The notes: generated from the letters alone by a model not told the origin. Shown: positions 33,924-43,145, numbered from the stretch's first letter. The stretch is DNA of 64,000 nucleotides from Mesorhizobium sp. NZP2298 (GCF_013170825.1 NZ_CP033365.1:2988001-3052000); one strand, 5' to 3'. Numbers and translations: made by a program.

Positions 33924-33958
33924 AAAAGAAACCCCGCCGGCCGGGGCCTGGCGGGGCT
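33924..33958 (-). terminator. Terminator of the 2-hydroxyacid dehydrogenase gene
   Basis: CCCCGCC and GGCGGGG pair across an 11-nt loop. On the minus strand the stem is followed by TTTCTTTTATC, a good U-run. It lies 82 bp after the stop at 34040. Confidence 0.7.
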
Positions 33959-34039
33959 GATTGGAGGAGTAGCGGATCGAATGGGAGACGATCCACCCCT
34001 GAAACGCAAACGCCGCGCAAAGGTTCCGCTCTTTCTCCG

Positions 34040-35071
34040 TCAGTTCCTGTCCACCGGCTTCGAGCGCATGCGTGACACCGTCTCGCGCTCCGCCCGCTTG
34101 GAGCGCAGCGGCGGCAGGCCGCGGTCGATCAGGTCCATGTCCTCCAGCACCATGTCGCCCATGCGCTTGAAGGCGATGTCGAGCGCGCCGGCGCGGTGGG
34201 CCGAGCGCAGGAAGCCGGGCAGGGTGCGCACGGGATGGTCCGGCGCCAGCGGTTCTTCCGGAAAGACGTCGCTGGCGGCGACGATGTGGCCGCTTCTCAC
34301 CGCCGCCATCAGTGCCGGGAAGTCGACCACGCCGGCGCGGCTGAGCAGGATGAAGGCAGCGCCCTTGCGCATTTTCGCAAAGGCATCGGCACCGAGAAAA
34401 CCCTGGTTCTCGGAGGTTACCGAGGCGAGGACGAAGACGAAGTCGCTGCGCGACAGCACCTCGTCGAGCGAGGCCGGCTCGACGCCATTGTCGAACAGGA
34501 TCGATGGCGGCAGCCAGGGGTCGAAGACCCGCGTGCGGGTGCGGAAGCCCGACAGCAGGCGGTTCAGCGCGCGGCCGAGATCGCCGAAGCCGACGATGCC
34601 GACATCGGCGCCCGACAGAAGCCGTGCCGTCGAATTGCCGTCGCCGCCCCACAACTCCTTGCCTTGCCGGAAGGCGAGGTCGGCGTCGACGATGCCGCGG
34701 GCAAGGTTCAGCGCCATGGCAAGGCCAAGCTCGGCCACCGGCTCGGCGAAGACGAGGCCGGTGGTGACGACATGGATGCCGCGCGCGAACAGCGTCTCGT
34801 AAGGCATGTTGTTGAGGAGGTTGCTCTCGACGTTGAAGACGCAGCGCAGCGCCTGCATGGCGTCGAGGGTTCCGGGCGCGATCGGCGGCTGGCCGACGAT
34901 GTAGCGGGCCTGCGCCAGCACATCGGCCGGCAGGCTGGCGACGCCATCGGCCGTGGTTTCAACGACGCGGTATTCCGCCTTGAAGCGCGCCAGCTGCGGC
35001 GGCGTGAAGATCAGCTCGAGCGTGCGTGGTTCCGGCGCGCTGATCACCAGCGGCAAATCCTTGTTCGACAT
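34040..35071 (-). CDS. D-isomer-specific 2-hydroxyacid dehydrogenase family protein
   Basis: The 343-aa protein has the NAD-binding Rossmann turn VGIVGFGDLGRALNRLLSGF (about residues 160-180) and the catalytic set of the family: Arg in ILLSRAGVVD, Glu in VFPEEPLAPDHPVRTLP, and His in RSAHRAGA. The outer catalytic domain parts flank this. It reduces or oxidises a 2-keto/hydroxy acid. Start at 35071 follows GGAGGAA. It diverges from a LacI regulator gene that likely controls it, and a strong terminator follows. Confidence 0.88.
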   Translation of the reverse strand: MSNKDLPLVISAPEPRTLELIFTPPQLARFKAEYRVVETTADGVASLPADVLAQARYIVGQPPIAPGTLDAMQALRCVFNVESNLLNNMPYETLFARGIHVVTTGLVFAEPVAELGLAMALNLARGIVDADLAFRQGKELWGGDGNSTARLLSGADVGIVGFGDLGRALNRLLSGFRTRTRVFDPWLPPSILFDNGVEPASLDEVLSRSDFVFVLASVTSENQGFLGADAFAKMRKGAAFILLSRAGVVDFPALMAAVRSGHIVAASDVFPEEPLAPDHPVRTLPGFLRSAHRAGALDIAFKRMGDMVLEDMDLIDRGLPPLRSKRAERETVSRMRSKPVDRN

Positions 35072-35124
35072 GATGATTCCTCCCGGCGCGACCCGCGCTC
35101 TCGCGGCAATAATCACCTCGCGTG

Positions 35125-35153
35125 AACCGATTTACAACTCGCAAAAATCGATT
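35125..35153. promoter_or_regulatory. Candidate LacI-type operator between dehydrogenase and regulator
   Basis: AACCGATTT (35125-35133) and AAATCGATT (35145-35153) form inverted half sites with one mismatch across an 11-bp spacer. They sit in the 139-bp divergent promoter region, ideal for the LacI-type protein encoded at 35211. Confidence 0.45.
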
Positions 35154-35210
35154 ATTCATGTCCTCGGCGGACAAGAATATGCCTCTGGCCGCGCCTCGGG
35201 AGGACGAGCC

Positions 35211-36272
35211 ATGGCACATAGGCAGGACCAGCCGCGGCGTCCGTCGATCCACGATGTGGCGAGCCGCGCCGGCGTGTCGGCCGCCACCGTCTCCAAGGTC
35301 ATGGCCGGCGTCACCACGGTGAAGCCCGAGAATGCGCAACGCGTCTTCGATGCCGTCGAGCAATTGGGCTACCGCGTGGATCCGCTGGCCTCCGACATGC
35401 GCAGGGCCAGGCGCCGCATCATCGGCGCCATCATGCCGGAATTCGAAAGCGAGTTCTTCGGCCAGATGCTCACCCAGCTCGAGAGCCTCGCCGAGCAGCG
35501 CGGCTACACGCTGGTGGCGGCGTCGAGCCGCGAATCCGAAGCGCGCGAAACGGAGATCCTGGCCCGCATGCATGACTGGCGCGTCGCCGGCGTGGTGCTG
35601 GCGCCGGTGCGCAACGAGCATGGCCCGGCGGCCGCATTCATGAAGGCCAACGGCATGACCGGCGTGCTGATCGACCGCGTGTTGTCCGACGATGCCTTCG
35701 ACACGGTGTCGGCCGACAGTGCCTCGGCCAGCGCCGAAGTGGCGCGCGAGCTGCTCGGCAAGGGCCACCGCCACATACTGGTCGTCGGCCTCGGCGAGCA
35801 GGCGGCGACGGTGCGCGCCCGCCTCGACGGGTTCCGCGCCACCGCGCTGCGACTGGCGCCGGATGTGCGCATCGACGTCGTGCTTGCCGAAACCGATGTC
35901 GAGCCGCTCAGGGCACGGTTGCGCGACTATTTTGCAGAAGGCGAGCGCCCGACGGCGGTCTATTCGCTGTTTCTCAAGGGCACGCTGGTGGCGTTGTCGG
36001 AATTCCGCCGTCGCGGCTGGCACTGCCCCGACGACATTTCGCTGGTCGGCTTCGACGACGCCGAATGGATGCAGGCGACATGGCCGGCCATCGCCGCCGT
36101 GGTCCAGCCGGTGCGCCAGATCGCCGGCCACGCGATGGACGCCCTGTTTGCCAGGATCGAAGGCAAGGAGGGACCGCCGACGGCGCGGCTCGAACCTTGC
36201 CGGGTCTTGATGCGGGAATCCGTTGGCTCGCCAGGCAGCGGCCCGCCTTCCGGGGAAGGGGACCGACAATAG
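35211..36272 (+). CDS. LacI family transcriptional regulator
   Basis: The 353-aa protein begins with the LacI HTH (PSIHDVASRAGVSAATVSKV, then PENAQRVFDAVEQLGYRVDP) and the hinge AARRRIIGAIMP-like region. A periplasmic-binding-like domain follows (about 60-345, with AGVVLAPVRNEHG, VLIDRVLSDDAFDTVSADS and DDISLVGFDDAEWMQATWPA). Start at ATG 35211 follows GGGAGGACGAGCC; longer frames upstream lack this. Likely controls the divergent dehydrogenase. The C-terminal tail is Gly/Pro-rich. Confidence 0.9.
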   Translation: MAHRQDQPRRPSIHDVASRAGVSAATVSKVMAGVTTVKPENAQRVFDAVEQLGYRVDPLASDMRRARRRIIGAIMPEFESEFFGQMLTQLESLAEQRGYTLVAASSRESEARETEILARMHDWRVAGVVLAPVRNEHGPAAAFMKANGMTGVLIDRVLSDDAFDTVSADSASASAEVARELLGKGHRHILVVGLGEQAATVRARLDGFRATALRLAPDVRIDVVLAETDVEPLRARLRDYFAEGERPTAVYSLFLKGTLVALSEFRRRGWHCPDDISLVGFDDAEWMQATWPAIAAVVQPVRQIAGHAMDALFARIEGKEGPPTARLEPCRVLMRESVGSPGSGPPSGEGDRQ

Positions 36273-36378
36273 CAGCCGCATCGTCCATAGCGCCGTGCCT
36301 GAGGCGGCTCGCACAATTGACATCGCGCGCCGAAGCGGTTTTTTATGGCGCGGTATCCAACGCGGAGGGCACTATCCG

Positions 36379-36477
36379 GTGAAGAAATACGAGAAGCCAA
36401 GCTGGCAGAAGCGTGAGCGGCTTTCGGCCGTCACGGCCCAGGCGAGCCCATCATCAGGTGCGACGCCGCCGCCCTGA
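36379..36477 (+). CDS. Lasso-leader-like RiPP precursor-type peptide (copy B)
   Basis: A 32-aa frame starts at GTG 36379 (GGAGGGC 8 nt before): MKKYEKPSWQKRERLSAVTA then QASPSSGATPPP. Tyr4, Pro7 and Thr19 sit at the spacing of the lasso leader motif, with Trp in place of Leu and Glu in place of Gly. It is clearly related to copy A (shared KKxYEKP and QLS/RLS-xVTA). The 12-residue tail has no acidic residue, so a lasso ring is impossible. It lies between a LacI gene and a convergent FAD monooxygenase gene, with a terminator after it. Confidence 0.7.
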   Translation: MKKYEKPSWQKRERLSAVTAQASPSSGATPPP

Positions 36478-36507
36478 GCGGTCTGGCGCATTCACCTGCC
36501 GAAACGC

Positions 36508-36542
36508 AAGGCGCGGTCGCTCGATCGCGCCTTTTGCTTTTT
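36508..36542. terminator. Rho-independent terminator after peptide copy B
   Basis: AAGGCGCGGTCG and CGATCGCGCCTT form a stem with one G-T wobble, followed by TTTGCTTTTT on the plus strand. The A-rich flank lets it also serve the minus-strand monooxygenase gene, whose stop is at 36549. Confidence 0.75.
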
Positions 36543-36548
36543 GGCCCC

Positions 36549-37757
36549 TCACGCGATGCCGGGCGCCCGCCGCGGTCCCAGATGACGCATCCTGCGGCCG
36601 ATGATCATCAGTTGACGTGCCGTGTTGTTGCGCAGGCGCCGCACGCGCCATTCCAGCCCGGTTTCGGTGGTGATCTGCTTGGCGTAGACGCTCACACGCA
36701 TACCTTCCTCATCCGAAGCCACCTTGACCGGGTCGTCATAAAAAGCGCCGATCTTGTCAGCCGCCATGCCTGGCGTATCCAGCCAGCGCGGAATGTGAAC
36801 CGAATGGAGCTGATCGACGTCGATCATGACCCGCCCGATGCCGACGCCCGGCGTCGGGCATGTCGTCACGAATGCATCGCCAATGAAGACGACCCCATCG
36901 CGACGATGGCCTTGCGTCATGGTCAGATTGACCTGTCTGACCTCGACGGGGCTCGCCACTTCGAAGTTGCCGCACTGCGCCGATATTTCGGGCATCAGCT
37001 CGCAGAGCATCTTTTGCGGATCGGCGCGGAAATCCCGCGTCCACTGGTCGGCGACGGTGCGATAGACGAACATGTTCGCCCGCATCCTGTCGCCGATGGG
37101 AAAAACGGTGAGATAGGCGACGCGGTCCGAGGCCCGCTTGCCGTAGGAGGTGACGGCCCGATAGGCGCAATCACGCGGCGCAATGGCGAGGTCGAACCCC
37201 ATCGACAGCGAATGCGCCTTCGACAGCTCGATGCGTTCGACGCCGATGGCGCGCCGCACCGCCTCGCTGTAGCCGGTGGCCACCACCAGCAGGCGGGCAT
37301 TGATGACGCTGCCGTCGGCCAGCACCAGCCGCTGCCGGTCCGGTCCGGTCGAGACCTCGGTTACCTTGCCGACCGTCAACGGCACCCGCGGCGGCAAGGC
37401 GTCGCGCAGGCCGTTGATCAGCGCGCCGTAGGAAAATGCGTATTCCCACTTCTTTTCACGGGCGAAGAACTGGCCGAGGCGAAAGACATCGACGTCGGTA
37501 AACGGGGTGACGAGAGGCATGACCATCTTGTCGAGGCCGAGCTTCTCGAACAGTCGCATTTGGTTCGCGCCGATCTTCTCGGCCCGGAACTCGTCGTGAT
37601 GGACGCGGTGCGGATCGATCAGCGCCACCTTGCGGCCGGCGTTTCCCAACAGTGTTGCCAGGGTGATGCCGGCCATCCCGGCGCCAATGATCGCCACGTC
37701 GACTTCAGTCGGGGTAGCCTCGGCGGGGGGCATGTCGACGCCCTCTATGCTAGTCAT
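36549..37757 (-). CDS. FAD-dependent oxidoreductase/monooxygenase (aromatic-ring hydroxylase type)
   Basis: The 402-aa protein starts at ATG 37757 after GAGACGGA (the earlier ATG at 37811 lacks this). It has the FAD dinucleotide motif DVAIIGAGMAGITLATLLGN (about residues 20-40) and the second FAD motif VFIGDAFVTTCPTPGVGIGR with VMIDVDQL. A middle segment ARLLVVATGYSEAVRRAI fits the NAD(P)H/FAD hydroxylase pattern. Such flavoproteins hydroxylate aromatic or polyketide-like substrates. The gene follows the polysaccharide gene at 37846 by 88 bp on the same strand, but no operon partner indicates its substrate. Confidence 0.8.
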   Translation of the reverse strand: MTSIEGVDMPPAEATPTEVDVAIIGAGMAGITLATLLGNAGRKVALIDPHRVHHDEFRAEKIGANQMRLFEKLGLDKMVMPLVTPFTDVDVFRLGQFFAREKKWEYAFSYGALINGLRDALPPRVPLTVGKVTEVSTGPDRQRLVLADGSVINARLLVVATGYSEAVRRAIGVERIELSKAHSLSMGFDLAIAPRDCAYRAVTSYGKRASDRVAYLTVFPIGDRMRANMFVYRTVADQWTRDFRADPQKMLCELMPEISAQCGNFEVASPVEVRQVNLTMTQGHRRDGVVFIGDAFVTTCPTPGVGIGRVMIDVDQLHSVHIPRWLDTPGMAADKIGAFYDDPVKVASDEEGMRVSVYAKQITTETGLEWRVRRLRNNTARQLMIIGRRMRHLGPRRAPGIA

Positions 37758-37845
37758 TTCCGTCTCCACAATCTCTGGTGGAACTATCTTCCGGGCCCAT
37801 ATCAACCTCAAGCAACCAGCACGGGTGGCTGGTGGTAACCAATGT

Positions 37846-39369
37846 TTAGGTTAATGGTGGGCGCCTCTCCTGTTTCCAGCGCGGCGCGATCGCCGAGCCA
37901 TCGATGAATTCCAGGCCGCCCGCCTCGTTGAGCGTGTGCAACTTGCGCCCATTCCATAGCGCGCCTGGGGTTAAGATGGTCTCGACCACCTGCTCCATGC
38001 CGTTCACATCAAGGTGAGCGACGCGTGCGATGCCAAGGGCGGCGCCGTAGCTCCTGCGGCAATCCTGCACCGGGCGCAGCAGGTCGTTGCCGCGCTTGAC
38101 CATGCGGCCGGCCGGCCGCGCCGAGGCGATGTCGACCAATACGGGGTTCTTGGGATGCGGCGTCCAGGGTCCGCGAAAATCCGGCGCCGACCACAGATAC
38201 AGCGCGTCGGAGAAGGCCCCGCCGCCGTCGCGGACGGTGGCGAACAGCCACCAGCGCCCGCCATGCTCGACCAGCGTAGCGTCGCTGGCGACGATGTCGG
38301 ACAAGAGCGTCGCCTCCTTGACCCATCCGCCGGGGAAGGCGGTGGCACGGTAAAGGTCGACCGTGCGGTTGGCGCAGCTTTCCGGCACCATCCAGACTTC
38401 GCCGTCGCGCTCGAAGACGAAGGGGTAGGAGAGGTGATAGGGCAGGTCGAGCACCGGCTCGGGACGTCCGATCGGCCCCGATGGGCCAAACGGCACGGCG
38501 GAGATGATGGCCTTGCCGAGGCGGTGGATATAGTCCTCGACGAACAGGGTTACCTGTCCCTGGTAGAGGATCGGAAACGGATCGGCGTAGAAGCGGCTGC
38601 CATCGTCGGGCAGCACCTGCCAGCCCGTTGCCGGATGGGCGCGCAGGTCGAACAGGTCGCGGCCATTGGTCTGGCGCCAGCCGACCTTCCAGTGCGGGGC
38701 ATTGTAGCAGAGGTGATAGATCTTCTGGACGACGCGTCGCGCCAGCGCCTTGCCCGCCCTGATGCCAAGCCTGGCGGTGGAGGGTATCCGCGGCGAGGCG
38801 CCGGCCTGCGCCGGTTCAGGCAGGACGGGCACGGTGCGCGCCGTGCCATTCATTGCCGACGGGGGCATCGCCGCGACGATCAGGCTTGCCGTGCGCGCCA
38901 GCATGTCCTGGAACGAGGCAAGCGCGATGCCGCCATATTCGGTGCCCAGGCGCCCTTCGGCGACGGCGGCGCCGTTCTCCTCGATGCGGGCGACCGGCGT
39001 GCGGCCGTCGAGGATCAGCGCCAGCAGGGCCGCTTCGCCGGCGGCGCCGTCATAGGTCACGCGCCAGACCCGCGTTCCTTCCAGGCGGACGTCGCCGCAG
39101 AGGTCGATCACCAGATCAGGAGAGGCGGGCGGCTGCGTCCGGTAGGGCGCCAAAGCCGAAAGCGGCAGGCGCTTGGCCAGCCCGTCCGCCGGCAGGCCAT
39201 GGATGGCCGTTTCAAGCTGAAACAGCGCCGTGGCGCTGCCTGGAATGCCGCCCCCGGCCGGCCTGGCGTCGACGGAAACCTCGACCGGGGCCAGCTCGGC
39301 CAGACGCTGCAGGAGCAGCAGGTGAAAAGCACGGACGCGCTCGCTGTCCAGGCGCAGGCTCACCCGCAT
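37846..39369 (-). CDS. Five-bladed beta-propeller transferase-like protein (glucosamine inositolphosphorylceramide transferase-like)
   Basis: The 507-aa protein starts MRVSLRLDSERVRAFHLLLL. From about residue 225 on it shows the beta-propeller repeats of the GIPC-transferase/GH43-like group: SRFYADPFPILYQGQVTLFV, EDYIHRLGKAIISAVPFG, YHLSYPFVFERDGEVWMVPE and LYRATAFPGGWVKEATLLS. The N-terminal part is a less clear alpha/beta unit. The related proteins act in surface polysaccharide assembly, probably as a transferase or sugar-binding unit. It is divergent from the Wzz-type gene in the exopolysaccharide locus, so it probably processes that polymer. The function is tentative. Confidence 0.65.
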   Translation of the reverse strand: MRVSLRLDSERVRAFHLLLLQRLAELAPVEVSVDARPAGGGIPGSATALFQLETAIHGLPADGLAKRLPLSALAPYRTQPPASPDLVIDLCGDVRLEGTRVWRVTYDGAAGEAALLALILDGRTPVARIEENGAAVAEGRLGTEYGGIALASFQDMLARTASLIVAAMPPSAMNGTARTVPVLPEPAQAGASPRIPSTARLGIRAGKALARRVVQKIYHLCYNAPHWKVGWRQTNGRDLFDLRAHPATGWQVLPDDGSRFYADPFPILYQGQVTLFVEDYIHRLGKAIISAVPFGPSGPIGRPEPVLDLPYHLSYPFVFERDGEVWMVPESCANRTVDLYRATAFPGGWVKEATLLSDIVASDATLVEHGGRWWLFATVRDGGGAFSDALYLWSAPDFRGPWTPHPKNPVLVDIASARPAGRMVKRGNDLLRPVQDCRRSYGAALGIARVAHLDVNGMEQVVETILTPGALWNGRKLHTLNEAGGLEFIDGSAIAPRWKQERRPPLT

Positions 39370-39535
39370 GTCGCACCCCTGGCATTCCGACGTTCGGCAT
39401 CTGGCCGGTGTTCGAAAATTGGACACGCGAGAGGCCCGGACGGATGGGTCGAAGTGAAATGTTGCCCCATTTGCGTCCGTCTCCTGCTCGCCTGCGCCCG
39501 CGTCACCACGCTCGTGCCTTTATCAGGCAAACTCC

Positions 39536-41782
39536 GTGCCAAAAATCAGGAGAGCTCCCAACATAATTAACAGTGTTTTAACAGTTGGAGGAATAGCTAG
39601 GCTGAGGCCGCAATTAATCTTGCAGGCACATGGAGTGTTGTCGGAGCGACCTTTGCAATCATCCCTGCTCTCGTTGCCGCAACAACATGCTCCAGAGGTG
39701 ACGCAATACGCCCCGGAGCCAGCGCCGACGGCGTCCTATGCATCCTCGACCGTCGAGCTGGGTGACCTGAAGCGCATATTGGTGCGCCGTCGTTTCCTGA
39801 TCCTCGCCACCGCCGCGCTACTGACCCTTGTGACGCTGCTCTACGGCCTGTTCACGCCGGCGCTCTACAGTTCGGTGGCCGAGATCATCATCGACCCGCA
39901 AGACCTGCAGGTGGTCACCAACGACGTCAATCCGAGCCGCGTTCCGCCCGATGGCGGCATCACCATGGTGGAAAGCCAGGTCAGCGTCGTCCAGTCGACG
40001 GGCGTGCTGCTCAGGGCCATCGAGGCAACCAACCTGACCGAGGATCCGGAATTCAACGGGCAGGGCGGGTTGGTGGGCCGTTTGCTTGGCGGCTTGCTGG
40101 GTTCGGGGTCGGCCGAAACCGACAGGACCGGAAAGACGCTCGATGCGCTGCGCCGGCGGCTGGCGGTGAAGCGGGCCGACAAGGTGCTGGTCCTGGATGT
40201 GATCGTCACCGCCAAGAGCCCCGACAAGGCGGCGAAGCTCGCCAATGCCATCGCGCAGGCCTACCTCGCCGACCAGGCGAGCGCGCGCGCGAAGATGGCC
40301 ACCGACGCTTCCGATTCCATCACCGCGCGGCTGGACGAACAGCGCAAGCGCGTCCAGCAGGCCGAGAACGCGGTGGAGGCCTACAAATCCGCCCACAACA
40401 TGGTCATGGCGGCGGGCAATCTGGTCAGCGACCAGGAACTGACCGAGATCAACACGCAGCTTTCCGCCGCGCAGAGCCGCACCGCGACGCTGAAGGCGCA
40501 GGTCGACCAGCTGCGCCGGTCCGGCGGTGCGCCGGACGCGACCTCGGAAGCGATGCGCTCGTCGGTGATATCGAGCCTGCGGGCGCAGGAGGCGACGCTT
40601 GTCGACCAGGTTTCGCAGCTTGGCACCGAACTCGGGCCGCGCCACCCCTCGATGATCGCGGCGCAGCAGCAGCTGCGCGACACGCGCGCCCTCATCGCGC
40701 GCGAACTCGGCCGCATCAGTGCCGCCGCCGAGACCGACTACGAACGGGCGCTGGCCAACCAGCAGGCGCTGGAGGCCAAGGTCGCCGGCATGAAGAGCAA
40801 GTCGCTCGACACCGACCAGGCGTCGGTCAAGCTGCGTGAATTGCAGCGCGACCTCGAGGCGGTGCGCTCGGTCTACGCCACCTATCTGCAGCGGGCGCAG
40901 GAAACGCGCGAGCAGATCAACGTCGACAGCACCAATGCGCGCATCATCTCGCAGGCCATGCCCGCCTTGAAGAAGAGCTGGCCGCCGCTGCCGCTGCTGC
41001 TTTTCGGCGCCCTCTTCGGCGGGCTGGGGCTGGGCACCGCGCTGGCGCTGATCGCGGAATATTCCTCGCCGACCGTGCTTTCCAGCGCGCAGATGCAATC
41101 GGCCATCGACGCGCCGGTGTTTGGCGTTCTGCCGGCGAAATCGGCGCGCCGCCGCTGGTGGCCCTTCGGCGGCGCGGCCGCCTCGGCCGGGCAGAAAACG
41201 GATGCGGTCGCGGGCCTGGCGCTGAGGCGCCTTTTCGCCTCCAGCCGGCGTCCGCCGAACTGGCCGCTGGTGCCGTCCATCCTGCTGACATCGCCGCCCG
41301 AGGACGCCGCGCAACGGGGCAGGGTGGCGCGCCTGCTCGCCAATGCGGCGGCGGCCAGGGGCAGCCGTGTCCTGTTCATCGACACCAACAATGCCGGCGG
41401 CAAGAAGGAGCCGCAACCCGGTCTCCTCGACGTGCTGCGCGGCGAATATGCCTTCGAGTCGCTGAGCCAGTACACGGCCGGCAGCAATGTCGCGGTGCTG
41501 GGCAGGGGCCGACAGAAGGCCGTCCTTTCCGAGGCGCAGGCCGTCTACTTCACGCAGCACATGCTGGCGCAGGCGGGCCGTAATTTCGACCTCGTCGTCG
41601 TCGACGGCGGCGCGCTGGCCGACAATCTCAACGCCTCGCCGCTGGTCGCCATGGTCGACGAGATCGTGATGGTCGCGACACTGAACTCGACGCCGATGCG
41701 CGATGTCACGACGGCCTCGCAGGCCATTTCCGTCATGGGGCGGTTGCCGACCGGCGCCTTGCTGGTCGACGAGGCGGCCTGA
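39536..41782 (+). CDS. Wzz/GumC-type polysaccharide co-polymerase with degenerate BY-kinase domain
   Basis: The 748-aa protein has an N-terminal Wzz part (about residues 70-480): membrane helix LILATAALLTLVTLLYGLFT, the periplasmic beta part, and a long coiled coil (about 250-450, with VQQAENAVEAYKSAHN). A second helix PLPLLLFGALFGGLGLGTAL follows. The cytosolic part (about 550-740) aligns with bacterial tyrosine kinases but lacks a normal Walker A GKS/T; only SPPEDAAQRGRVARLL remains, with VLFIDTN and VVVDGGALADN. No Tyr cluster is seen. The start (GTG 39536 or 39635) is uncertain. It controls polymer length and export in exopolysaccharide synthesis. Confidence 0.85.
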   Translation: MPKIRRAPNIINSVLTVGGIARLRPQLILQAHGVLSERPLQSSLLSLPQQHAPEVTQYAPEPAPTASYASSTVELGDLKRILVRRRFLILATAALLTLVTLLYGLFTPALYSSVAEIIIDPQDLQVVTNDVNPSRVPPDGGITMVESQVSVVQSTGVLLRAIEATNLTEDPEFNGQGGLVGRLLGGLLGSGSAETDRTGKTLDALRRRLAVKRADKVLVLDVIVTAKSPDKAAKLANAIAQAYLADQASARAKMATDASDSITARLDEQRKRVQQAENAVEAYKSAHNMVMAAGNLVSDQELTEINTQLSAAQSRTATLKAQVDQLRRSGGAPDATSEAMRSSVISSLRAQEATLVDQVSQLGTELGPRHPSMIAAQQQLRDTRALIARELGRISAAAETDYERALANQQALEAKVAGMKSKSLDTDQASVKLRELQRDLEAVRSVYATYLQRAQETREQINVDSTNARIISQAMPALKKSWPPLPLLLFGALFGGLGLGTALALIAEYSSPTVLSSAQMQSAIDAPVFGVLPAKSARRRWWPFGGAAASAGQKTDAVAGLALRRLFASSRRPPNWPLVPSILLTSPPEDAAQRGRVARLLANAAAARGSRVLFIDTNNAGGKKEPQPGLLDVLRGEYAFESLSQYTAGSNVAVLGRGRQKAVLSEAQAVYFTQHMLAQAGRNFDLVVVDGGALADNLNASPLVAMVDEIVMVATLNSTPMRDVTTASQAISVMGRLPTGALLVDEAA

Positions 41783-41783
41783 C

Positions 41784-43145
41784 ATGGCCGCGATCCGGAC
41801 CGCCAACCCGGCAGCCGGCTGGGCCGGTTCGGGTCAGGTCGCGGCCGCACCCCGCGCCGACTCCGTCGACTGGGTGACGCGCTTCGGCCTGGTCGCGGTC
41901 GTGGCGCTGCTGTTCGCCATCTCCGGCGGCATGTTGTGGCTGGTGGGCTATAATTACGACGGCCTGACCGGCAACCCCGCCACCAAGATCCATCCGTCGA
42001 CCTATCTGCTCGTGCTGGTGTTTGCCTGGCGCGCCTGCACCTTCGGCAATCCGGTCGGCTACATGGTGGCCATCGCCGACCGGCGGCCGGCCAGCACGCT
42101 GATGGCGGTCATCTCGATCGTGCTGCTGGTCGTCGTCATCGCGCGCCAGCGCCCCGGCATGGCCGGCATGATCGACACGTTCGTGGCGCCGGCGCTGCTG
42201 GTGATGATGCTGGCCGAGGACGACGAGAAGACATTCACCCGGATGCAGACCGTGGTTCACGCCATCATGACCGTGAACGCACTGCTGGCCCTGTTCGAGT
42301 TCGCCACCAAGACGCTGATCTTTCCCTATCGCCTCGACGGCGAAGCGTTCATGACCGACCTGCGCTCGACGGCGCTTCAGGGCCATCCGCTGTCCAATGC
42401 CACGGTCACCTCGATCTATGTGCTGGCGCTGCTCTCCGGCTCGAAATCGCTGTCCGTGCCGCTGCGGCTGGGGCTGATCGGCCTGCAATGCGCGGCTCTC
42501 GTCGCCTTCGGCGGCCGCTCCGCGATGGTGCTGACCATCTTGCTCGGCGGTTGCTACCTGCTCATCCAGGGCCTTCGCGGCTTGCGCACGGGGCGCGTCA
42601 ACCTGCTTGGCGCGGCCCTGGGCCTCATCCTTGCCGCGCTGGTCCCGGTGGTCATCGCGGTGGCGGCGTCCTACGGCTTTTTCGACGCGCTGCTCGAGCG
42701 CTTCGTGTCGGACTCCGGCAGCGCCAACGCCCGCGTCGAGATGTTCGACCTTTTCAATCATCTGGAATTGCGCGACGTGATCGTGGGGCCGGATATCGAC
42801 CTCATCGAGAGCCTGCGCCGCATCAGCGGCCTCGAGCAAGGCATCGAGAACCCCATCATCCGCATGGTCCTCTACCAGGGCGCCTTCTTCACCTTGCTGT
42901 TGTTCGTCGGCTTCGCGCTGTTCATGCATGAAGTGGCGCGCCGTTGCCATGCCGGCATCTGGCTGCTGATGCTGGGCTGGCTGATCCTGCTCAACACGTC
43001 CGAAAGCCTGGCGTCGAAGACGACGCTCACGACCAAATTCGTGGTGATCGCGCTGGCGCTGTATCGGCCGACGAGGGGGGTGGTGAGGCAAGGAGTGCGC
43101 GGACCGGGGGATGGTCAGCCAAAGGGCTTGCCGCTGCGTCGTTAG
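41784..43145 (+). CDS. VpsF/O-antigen ligase-like polysaccharide polymerase
   Basis: The 453-aa protein has ten to twelve membrane helices with the VpsF/O-antigen polymerase layout. Helical stretches such as LVAVVALLFAISGGMLWLVG and STLMAVISIVLLVVVIARQR occur, and a long loop holds GQ.HPLSN-like TALQGHPLSNATVTSIYVLA. RFVSDSGSANARVEMFDLF is typical of polymerase loops. It starts 1 bp after the Wzz stop, so translation is coupled. It probably joins repeat units at the periplasmic face. The end is followed by a 240-bp spacer before the autotransporter. Confidence 0.82.
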   Translation: MAAIRTANPAAGWAGSGQVAAAPRADSVDWVTRFGLVAVVALLFAISGGMLWLVGYNYDGLTGNPATKIHPSTYLLVLVFAWRACTFGNPVGYMVAIADRRPASTLMAVISIVLLVVVIARQRPGMAGMIDTFVAPALLVMMLAEDDEKTFTRMQTVVHAIMTVNALLALFEFATKTLIFPYRLDGEAFMTDLRSTALQGHPLSNATVTSIYVLALLSGSKSLSVPLRLGLIGLQCAALVAFGGRSAMVLTILLGGCYLLIQGLRGLRTGRVNLLGAALGLILAALVPVVIAVAASYGFFDALLERFVSDSGSANARVEMFDLFNHLELRDVIVGPDIDLIESLRRISGLEQGIENPIIRMVLYQGAFFTLLLFVGFALFMHEVARRCHAGIWLLMLGWLILLNTSESLASKTTLTTKFVVIALALYRPTRGVVRQGVRGPGDGQPKGLPLRR

